From the NCBI RefSeq assembly GCF_006175995.1, contig NZ_VDMB01000009.1:1-64000 (forward strand): 64,000 nt of DNA. Direction: 5' to 3'. Shown one piece after another: positions 58,200 through 64,000 of the stretch. Source of the stretch: Desulfobotulus mexicanus (lineage in GTDB: Bacteria > Desulfobacterota > Desulfobacteria > Desulfobacterales > ASO4-4). The notes under the pieces were generated by a model that was not told where the DNA came from, did no database searches, and saw only the letters and a program-made list of their open reading frames with translations. Numbering within the stretch: position 1 is the stretch's first letter; every line of letters begins with the position of its first letter. The position numbers and the translations under genes were made by a program.

Positions 58200-58595
58200 A
58201 TGAAAGAACAGATTCTTACTTCAAGGGAGATCAGGCCATTTTATACGAAAGAGCGCTGCTGGATTGAGGAGCTTTCCAACAGTAGTGCAGATCCCGGTCT
58301 TTCCATCGCCAGGGTGCGGGTGGAAGCAGGTGTCAGCACCCAGCTCCACAGGCTGAAAAATACGGCAGAGCGATATCTCATTCTTTCGGGCAGGGGCCGG
58401 ATGGAGGTGGGGGGCTTGCCGCCTCAGGAGGTTTTTCCGGGGGATGTGGTACTGATTCCGCCGGATTGCCCCCAGCGCATCACCTGTCTGGGCAAAGAGG
58501 ATCTGATTTTTCTGGTTTTCTGCACGCCACGCTTTCTTCCTGAAGCCTATGAGAATCTGGAAGATGGGAATGGTACAATAGCACCTGTTTTATAA
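58200..58595 (+). CDS. Cytoplasmic cupin-domain protein
   Basis: 131 residues. Cupin: VEAGVSTQLHRLKNTAERYLILSGRGRMEVGGLPPQEVFPGDVVLIPPDCPQRITC, like the mannose-6-phosphate isomerase type II cupin tail. ATG 58200 has AAAGGA upstream; an upstream TTG frame (58149) has no ribosome site. No partner enzyme is adjacent. Function unknown. Confidence 0.8.
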   Translation: MKEQILTSREIRPFYTKERCWIEELSNSSADPGLSIARVRVEAGVSTQLHRLKNTAERYLILSGRGRMEVGGLPPQEVFPGDVVLIPPDCPQRITCLGKEDLIFLVFCTPRFLPEAYENLEDGNGTIAPVL

Positions 58596-58646
58596 TTGGC
58601 TATATGCATCATTCTCGGAATTGTCCCAAACCCATTCCCCTTGCTT

Positions 58647-59390
58647 CTACTTCACGACAAAATCAAAATAGGTGTCAGGAAAAGACTCGTTTTTCAGGGT
58701 AAAATGCCACCACTCCTTATCATAATACCGAAAGCCATGTTTTTCCATGAGGGTTTTCAGGATCAGGCGATAGGCCCTCTGCTGTTCCGGAAGGGCCGGA
58801 TTTTCGGGGTGAGAAAGCTCGTGGAAGCAGTCAAAACCCGTTCCCATATCAAGGCCGTTGTCTTTAAAGCGTTCTGCTGCCGGAAGAAAGCAGGCTTTCT
58901 GCTCCGTTTTTCCCAGAATAAAGGAAGGCTGAGGTTCTGGCGAAAGATCCACAATGGTGAGATCCACGGTGCTGCCCCGGCTGTGCCCTGAGCGGCGGGC
59001 GATGTAGCCGTCCCGGAAAAGGTGGCGTTTATCTACCGTGGGGTAAAATTCCGTGCGGGTTTTGGTGTCATGCAGATCTTCTGCCCATCGAACAAAATGG
59101 TTTACCGCCCGCTGGGGTCGGTAACAGTCATAAATTTTAAGCCCGAATCCAAAGGGCCTGAGGTCGTCCTGCACTCCGGAAAGGGCATGGGCCGCTTTGC
59201 GGGTGAGGTAACACTTTGCCGCCTCATATCCATCCACCTTGGCACCCGCAAAATTGTGCTCCGTGACATAACGGATGTCCATGAGGATTTCCGGAATCAC
59301 TTCCCTGATTTCCACAAAGGAATCCGGGATCTCCGAAGCAAAGGCCGTAGCAGAACAGAGAAAAAAAAGAAGGGTAGTAAACCATTTCAT
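58647..59390 (-). CDS. D-alanyl-D-alanine dipeptidase (VanX/DdpX, peptidase M15D)
   Basis: 247 residues with a signal peptide (MKWFTTLLFFLCSATAFA). Zinc-dependent M15D core: IYDCYRPQRAVNHFVRWA, SGHSRGSTVDLTIVDL (zinc His and Asp), and KEWWHFTLKNE (catalytic Glu and zinc His). Splits D-Ala-D-Ala, in the periplasm here, so a role in wall-peptide recycling is more likely than vancomycin resistance; no vanHA genes are nearby. Confidence 0.92.
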   Translation of the reverse strand: MKWFTTLLFFLCSATAFASEIPDSFVEIREVIPEILMDIRYVTEHNFAGAKVDGYEAAKCYLTRKAAHALSGVQDDLRPFGFGLKIYDCYRPQRAVNHFVRWAEDLHDTKTRTEFYPTVDKRHLFRDGYIARRSGHSRGSTVDLTIVDLSPEPQPSFILGKTEQKACFLPAAERFKDNGLDMGTGFDCFHELSHPENPALPEQQRAYRLILKTLMEKHGFRYYDKEWWHFTLKNESFPDTYFDFVVK

Positions 59391-59431
59391 TGAGGATCTC
59401 CTGATCGTTACGGGACAGGGCTTAAGGGTTT

Positions 59432-59782
59432 TCAGTTTTCTCTGGAAAAGGCCAGATTCAAATAGGTCACGCCATTGGAGGACCAGCGTCTGCTATCTGT
59501 CACCGTGATTTTGGTCTTGTTGGTGGTGAAACCGTAGTTGGCGGTTCCGGAGACGGCCACGCCGTATTCTTTGGTATCCACGGCATCAAGCCGCATGTCT
59601 GCAAAAAAATTGTAGGGAATGCACCGTGACTCTCCCGCTTCCACCCATTCCTGAATGCGCTCGATCATCATAAAACTGATATCCACCTTGACCCTGGCAC
59701 TGGATTGGTTGACGATGCAGCGGGCCTGGGCCGGGGCCAGCATGAAAGGAAAGATGAGAAGAAAAAAAAGTATTTTTTTCAT
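59432..59782 (-). CDS. Small exported protein of unknown function
   Basis: 116 residues with a signal peptide (MKKILFFLLIFPFMLAPAQA). The mature part has CIVNQSSARVKVDISFMMIERIQEWVEAGESRCIPY, two cysteines that may form a disulfide, and beta-rich sequence ending VTDSRRWSSNGVTYLNLAF. ATG 59782 is preceded by GGAGG. No family recognised. Followed by the dipeptidase gene on the same strand. Confidence 0.7.
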   Translation of the reverse strand: MKKILFFLLIFPFMLAPAQARCIVNQSSARVKVDISFMMIERIQEWVEAGESRCIPYNFFADMRLDAVDTKEYGVAVSGTANYGFTTNKTKITVTDSRRWSSNGVTYLNLAFSREN

Positions 59783-59973
59783 GGAAACCTCCACCACAAT
59801 CAGGATAAGAATGCGATACTGAAATACTTCGCTTGTTTACCATTTTTTACTTTTTTTGATTTGCAGGTTTTTGACTCCGCAGAAAGATCCCTTCTCTGCC
59901 CATGGGAGGGCCTGCGTCAGACGTTTGCGTCAGCTGCAGTCTGCAAAGTCCCCGTCTTCATACAGCTTGACAC

Positions 59974-60399
59974 CTACCGATCATCTTCATGACATTCCCT
60001 GCACTCTGAGCGAAAAGAGGATAAAGGCTTTGAAGTACTAAATACGGAGACGCCAGCTCCGCTGCCGATACCCAGATTGCGGCCATTTTCTCCCCAGTGC
60101 GGGCAGTCGAAATTCCGCCTTTCTTGCATAAGACAACCGGATCTGGCAATCATGCATTCATCTAAGCAATCCATGTTGCCCGGAGGGCAGAGGGCTTCAC
60201 ATTGATCCCGGTTGGCATTGCATCTACTCAGAACGGAGCTGAAAACCTGATTGCAGCAGTTGGTACAGGCAGTCAGATCGGGGCAGCCATGGATACAGTC
60301 AATGTAGGTGCCCGTTGCACTATGGGAAGCCGGTGCTGTCATAAAAATCAGGACAGAAGCCAAAAGAGCGTTGAGCAGCAGCACTTTAATTTTTTTCAT
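59974..60399 (-). CDS. Cysteine-rich exported protein with one CXXCH motif
   Basis: 141 residues. Signal peptide (MKKIKVLLLNALLASVLIFMTAPASHS), then 14 cysteines in about 105 residues, including pairs CTNCC, CEALC and CLDEC spaced like disulfide-linked helices. The C-terminus ends CRECH (133-137), a CXXCH heme-c signature. With only one such motif it may be a coincidental match. Ribosome site GGAGAAAGATC precedes the start. Function unknown. Confidence 0.72.
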   Translation of the reverse strand: MKKIKVLLLNALLASVLIFMTAPASHSATGTYIDCIHGCPDLTACTNCCNQVFSSVLSRCNANRDQCEALCPPGNMDCLDECMIARSGCLMQERRNFDCPHWGENGRNLGIGSGAGVSVFSTSKPLSSFRSECRECHEDDR

Positions 60400-60646
60400 G
60401 ATCTTTCTCCTTTACATTTGTGGGTAATGTCACGGAATACCTGATAACTTACAAAAAGATGAAGCCAGAAAAAATCAATGCCATTCCTGTGATCATTTCA
60501 GGATGATATTTTGGTTTTGCATATTGTATACCATTCAATAGTCTCTTTTATTTCAGATGTTTAAAAAACCTTCATTCAGAAAACACCTGTTTATGCCAAT
60601 ATTTTTGGCACTGCCAACTTCAGGCCTGAATTGGCATTTTTACTTT

Positions 60647-61603
60647 TTACGGAATCATCTGAGAGGCTTTATCCTTAAGAAAAGCCCCTGCAAGATGGTA
60701 AAACCTGTCGCAGGCTTCCGGAACCAGATCTTCAAGATTTAAAAAGGCATGGATCATATCCCCGAATTCTTCGTGCATGGTAAAAATCCCCGCCTGTTTC
60801 AGCCTTTCTGTATAGGCTTTTCCCTCATCCTTTAAAGGGCAGTACCCTGCGGTGACTAAAAGGGTCTGGGGGAAAGCCTGTGGAATTTCCATGAAAAGGG
60901 GAGAGGCTGCCTTGCGGTTTTCGCTACTTTGAAAATATTGGTCAAAATACCAGAGAATTTTTTCCTTTTCCAGAAGATAACCCTTTGCCAGTTCTTCCAC
61001 AGAGGGCATGGACAGGGTGTAATCCAGACTGGGGTAAATGAGCACCTGCTTTTCGATGGAAAGCTCCGGTTCATGGCTAGCTCTGTGGCTGAGACTGGCT
61101 GCAAGGGCACCGCCGCCGCTGTCTCCTGCAATGGCAAGTTTCTTTTCATGGCCTATTCCCAGATTCTCCAGCAGACTAAAAGCCCCCTTTGCCGCCTGGG
61201 TTACATCCTCAAGACCTGAGGGATAAGGGCATTCCGGAGTTCTGCGGTATTCAACGGAAAGGGTGATGCGGGAAGAGGCCTTTGCCAGCCTTCTCGCAAT
61301 ACCGTCATAAACGGCAATGCTTCCTGCCATGTGACCGCCGCCGTGGATAAAAAGAAGAAGGGGCAAGGACTGTTCCGGGTTCGGATGATAGATACGTACG
61401 GGCACATCCCATTTGGGACCGGGAATGGAGGCATCAATTATCTTTGCCACGGGACAGGCTTTTGTGACAAAGGTTCTGGTGAGGATGGCAAGGCCTTCCC
61501 TTGCATTGGCAAAGGTGGGCTGGCTGCCGCTTTGCAGAAAGGCTTCTGCAGCCTTGCTGACCTGTTCCAGAAAAGGCATCAGTGCTGGGGACGGATTTTT
61601 CAT
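60647..61603 (-). CDS. Alpha/beta hydrolase, hormone-sensitive-lipase-type esterase
   Basis: 318 residues. HSL-family markers: oxyanion motif LFIHGGGHMAGS, the nucleophile motif IAGDSGGGALAASL, acid in the CPLKDEGKAY region and His in DMIHAFLNL. Probable short-chain ester hydrolase in the cytoplasm (no signal peptide). Divergent from the permease gene. Confidence 0.9.
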   Translation of the reverse strand: MKNPSPALMPFLEQVSKAAEAFLQSGSQPTFANAREGLAILTRTFVTKACPVAKIIDASIPGPKWDVPVRIYHPNPEQSLPLLLFIHGGGHMAGSIAVYDGIARRLAKASSRITLSVEYRRTPECPYPSGLEDVTQAAKGAFSLLENLGIGHEKKLAIAGDSGGGALAASLSHRASHEPELSIEKQVLIYPSLDYTLSMPSVEELAKGYLLEKEKILWYFDQYFQSSENRKAASPLFMEIPQAFPQTLLVTAGYCPLKDEGKAYTERLKQAGIFTMHEEFGDMIHAFLNLEDLVPEACDRFYHLAGAFLKDKASQMIP

Positions 61604-61812
61604 GGAGTTTTCCTTTCTTTGGCCGTGGCCCCGGAGCTTGCAGTATGATATTTGCAGGGCTTAAAAAACTGTGGTAATGGGGTTGGATAAGCTTAAAAAA
61701 ACTTATCAGATAAGGCTGAACCATGGAAGAAAAAAGGATTGATCTGCGGGTAAGGTTCAGGCGGTGTGTGTTTTTTGCCAAATTGATGCCCTGAAATTTT
61801 TTTTCAACCTGT

Positions 61813-63576
61813 ATGGCAAAAAGCATGAAAGAGAGATTGAGGATGAAGGGCTTTTTTGAAAGCGGGGAAGATGGCAGGTCAGGAGGGGGAGAGCCGGGAT
61901 GGGCACTCTCTTTTTTTCTTGGGCTGATCCATGTATCCCTTATTTTTGACGGTATTATTTTTCTGCCCAACATGATCGGCAAGGCCACCGGGACACCTGC
62001 GGATCAGGTGGCCTTTGTCACCTTTGCCACCCTGCTCGTGGCGGCCTTTGGCACCTTTCTTCAGGCCTTCAAGCCGGGCAATCTGGGCTGCGGTCATGTT
62101 CTGTTCATGGGTTCCTATTCTGCCTTTCTCGCCTGCACCCTCATGGCTGTGAACATGGGAGGCCTGCCGCTCCTTGCCACCATGACCCTTTTGTCTGCGC
62201 CTGTGGTGTTCCTGTATTCTTATTTTCTGCGTTTTCTGCGCCACATCGTCACACCGGCCATAGGCGGGGTGCTGATCCTCCTCGTGGCCTTAAGCCTCAT
62301 GCCCATTGCCATTGAACTCTGGCAGGGGGGCGACTCTTCCCAGCCGCATTTCGGTTCTTCCCAGAACTACCTTGTGGGGCTTGTGACCATGGGAGTTCTT
62401 GTGATTTTCATGCTTTTCGGCAGCCACAGGCTTCGTCTCTGGACACCGCTTCTGGGCATTGGGGCAGGCTGTCTTACGGCCTCTTTTTTGGGGCTTCTTA
62501 CCTTAGAGCATGTTCGCCATGCGCCATGGTTTGGACTGCCAGAGGCCCGGTGGCCGGGTCTGGCACTGGATTTTCAGGTGGCATGGCTGCCCCTCGCAGG
62601 CGCTTTTTTCATTGCGGCTCTGGTCAGTGCCATGGAAGGAACGGGCAATATCATGCTCTTGCAGCAGATTTCCGTAAAAGGCTTCAGAAAGGTGGATTAT
62701 ACCCGTATTCAGAACGGACTTTATGCCGACGGACTGGCCAAGGGTCTTTCCGGCCTTGTCGGAGGCGCACCGGTGGCGACCTTTTGTGACAATATTCCGC
62801 TTCTTAAAATGACCCGTGTAACCTCAGCACGGGTGGGCCTTATGGGAGCTTTGATTCTATTGGTGCTGGCCTTCATGCCCAAGGTCTCAGCCTTTCTTCT
62901 GAACGCACCTTCCGCCGTGATCGGTGGTATGCTTGTACCCATCTGCGCCATGCTGTTTTATGCGGGCTTCGGGCTGGTCATGCGCTCGGGGCTTTCCTTT
63001 CAGATGGGCCTCATTCTGGGGATTTCCCTTTGTGCGGGACTGATGGCGGAGACACGAAACTTCTTTCCCTCCATTATGCCCGTGGAGTTTGCGCCCATTC
63101 TGCAGAACGGGGTGGCCATGGGAGGGTTTGTTGCCATTTTCTTCAGTACTCTGCTCTATCTTTTCCCTAGACCCGGCATGGCCCTGCACCTGACACCTAC
63201 GCCTGCTGCCATGCCGACACTTTTAGAGAGGCTTGAGAAGCTGAAAACCAGTTTTAGGATGGGGGATGAGACTTTTTTGCGTCTGCGGCTCTGCTGTGAA
63301 GAGACCTTTTCTCACCTCATAGAATATGCTGAGTCATCGGAAAAAAAGTGTCTTTTTTCTGTTCGGCTCTGGGAGGAAGGTGTTTTTGTGGAGGTGATTA
63401 TCGGTGAAACCGTGGATGAGATCGATCAGGGCATGCGGCCATTTACGGGCATCAATGCCACAGAAGCGGAGTTGGACCGGGTTGGCCTTCTGATTCTTTC
63501 CAGAATGGCAAAGGACGTGCAGCATATCCATATCTCCGGATACACTTATATTTCCTTTGTGATTGAGCTTTCCTGA
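61813..63576 (+). CDS. NCS2 uracil/xanthine permease fused to an RsbW-like ATP-binding domain
   Basis: 587 residues. Residues about 25-450 form the 14-segment NCS2 purine/pyrimidine permease core, including FLGLIHVSLIFDGIIFLPNM and SAMEGTGNIMLLQQISVKGF. The C-terminal 130 residues are soluble and resemble a GHKL/RsbW-like domain: LRLRLCCEETFSHLIEYAESSE looks like an N-box, and LDRVGLLILSRMAKDV like the later G-box region. The glycine motifs are poor, so ATP binding is uncertain. Start uncertain (61813, 61825 or 61843). Confidence 0.83.
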   Translation: MAKSMKERLRMKGFFESGEDGRSGGGEPGWALSFFLGLIHVSLIFDGIIFLPNMIGKATGTPADQVAFVTFATLLVAAFGTFLQAFKPGNLGCGHVLFMGSYSAFLACTLMAVNMGGLPLLATMTLLSAPVVFLYSYFLRFLRHIVTPAIGGVLILLVALSLMPIAIELWQGGDSSQPHFGSSQNYLVGLVTMGVLVIFMLFGSHRLRLWTPLLGIGAGCLTASFLGLLTLEHVRHAPWFGLPEARWPGLALDFQVAWLPLAGAFFIAALVSAMEGTGNIMLLQQISVKGFRKVDYTRIQNGLYADGLAKGLSGLVGGAPVATFCDNIPLLKMTRVTSARVGLMGALILLVLAFMPKVSAFLLNAPSAVIGGMLVPICAMLFYAGFGLVMRSGLSFQMGLILGISLCAGLMAETRNFFPSIMPVEFAPILQNGVAMGGFVAIFFSTLLYLFPRPGMALHLTPTPAAMPTLLERLEKLKTSFRMGDETFLRLRLCCEETFSHLIEYAESSEKKCLFSVRLWEEGVFVEVIIGETVDEIDQGMRPFTGINATEAELDRVGLLILSRMAKDVQHIHISGYTYISFVIELS

Positions 63577-63868
63577 AAGCTTTTTGGAAAAATTTGTAAG
63601 CAGACTTCATGTTTTTTGTTTGTGTCTGCATGTTTTCTTTTCATTGGGATGTTCTTTATGTGACAGACGATAACTTTATGGGCATATGGCAACTGTTTTG
63701 GCGGTTGGCAGGGCGTTTTTTGATGCTTTTTTCCAGTAGAGGGGGTGTTTTTTTATTCTGGCATAGTGGTTGCATTTCTCCATGCCAGTGTTGTTGGACG
63801 AGGGGGGCACTGGCCATTATGGGGCGCACTATGATCAATGATTCTTTTTTCAGTTAAAGGCACTGCCT
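63577..63868. other. Spacer before cstA
   Basis: 292 bp, T-rich. An 82-codon open frame here has no ribosome site and a composition unlike the neighbouring proteins, so it is not called. No clear terminator for the permease gene was found. Confidence 0.5.
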
Positions 63869-64000
63869 GTGAATATTCTCCTGCTTCTTACGGTTGGGCT
63901 GGTATTTTTGGGTGCCGGTTATTTATTTTACGGCAAGATGATTTCCCGTATTTTTGATGAGAATAATCAGAATCCCACTCCGGCAATGGCCATGGAGGAT
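63869..64000 (+). CDS. cstA: Carbon starvation protein CstA family, N-terminal fragment
   Basis: The first 44 codons of a gene that runs off the window. GTG 63869 with AAAGG 8 nt upstream. The encoded start, NILLLLTVGLVFLGAGYLFYG then KMISRIF and NPTPA, is the first membrane helix and following loop of CstA-family peptide/pyruvate transporters. Too short for a substrate assignment. Confidence 0.82.
   Translation, partial: MNILLLLTVGLVFLGAGYLFYGKMISRIFDENNQNPTPAMAMED

Noticed and set aside
58647-59390. Vancomycin-resistance operon
   Set aside because: Only a VanX-type dipeptidase is present, with a signal peptide and without vanH, vanA or vanRS nearby.
63609-63857. 82-codon plus-strand open frame before cstA
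   Set aside because: No ribosome site, odd Cys/Phe/Trp-rich composition, and no recognisable domain.

Overview
The window reads as chromosome of an anaerobic, nitrogen-fixing Desulfobacterota-type bacterium (sulfate-reducer lineage). The evidence is the anaerobe-style nif gene order with two nifI genes between nifH and nifD, a NifD carrying the extra internal segment and a short NifK, plus the neighbouring housekeeping gene set. Nothing in the window names a genus or species.

Layout. 0-2.3 kb: a REP-associated tyrosine transposase and an Mrr-like endonuclease. 2.3-16.6 kb: nitrogen fixation cluster on the minus strand, read as amtB, nifH, nifI1, nifI2, nifD, nifK, nifE, nifN, nifB, a [2Fe-2S] ferredoxin, a GNAT acetyltransferase and nifV. 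One small BFD-type [2Fe-2S] gene lies on the opposite strand between nifN and nifE. A sigma-54 promoter plus a TGT-N10-ACA NifA-type site precede amtB. 17-19.2 kb: a DUF523/DUF1722 protein and a NamZ-type exo-muramidase. 19.4-26.2 kb: a tight chemosensory operon (REC, STAS, CheY, CheA, MCP, CheW, CheB-like REC alone) with no CheR and no methylesterase domain. 26.3-34.1 kb: hisC, cmk, rpsA, sppA, a Sua5/YrdC protein, guaB. 34.3-41.5 kb: dnaE followed by biotin genes bioF, a BioH-like esterase, bioC and bioD. 41.6-49.0 kb: an accessory block that separates bioD from bioA. It holds a translationally coupled three-gene cassette (DUF262 protein, DUF3696-type ATPase, unknown protein) with its own terminator, and an SNF2 helicase/SWIM zinc-finger pair. 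49.3-57.5 kb: bioA, an AAA/PD-(D/E)XK protein, then fabG, trm112, yicC, a RemA-like gene, gmk, rlmB and a guaA with a collapsed glutaminase domain. 57.7-64 kb: two cupins, a VanX-type dipeptidase, small exported proteins, an esterase, an NCS2 permease fused to an RsbW-like domain, and the start of cstA.

How it fits together. AmtB and the two NifI proteins couple ammonium status to nitrogenase; NifE, NifN, NifB and NifV build FeMo-cofactor with homocitrate; the small Fe-S proteins probably supply electrons or clusters. BioC, the esterase, BioF, BioA and BioD cover pimeloyl and late biotin steps (bioB is not in the window). GuaB, GuaA and Gmk cover GMP/GDP synthesis.

Between the genes the window is rich in repeats. 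There are GTAG-headed REP hairpins in inverted pairs, a family of 22-bp tandem repeats that has also expanded in frame inside bioC, a 347-bp imperfect inverted-repeat element between hisC and cmk, and two further dispersed repeat pairs. The strongest candidates for something undescribed are the DUF262/ATPase/unknown cassette, the repeat-extended BioC, the 347-bp element, and the GuaA lacking its glutaminase centre.
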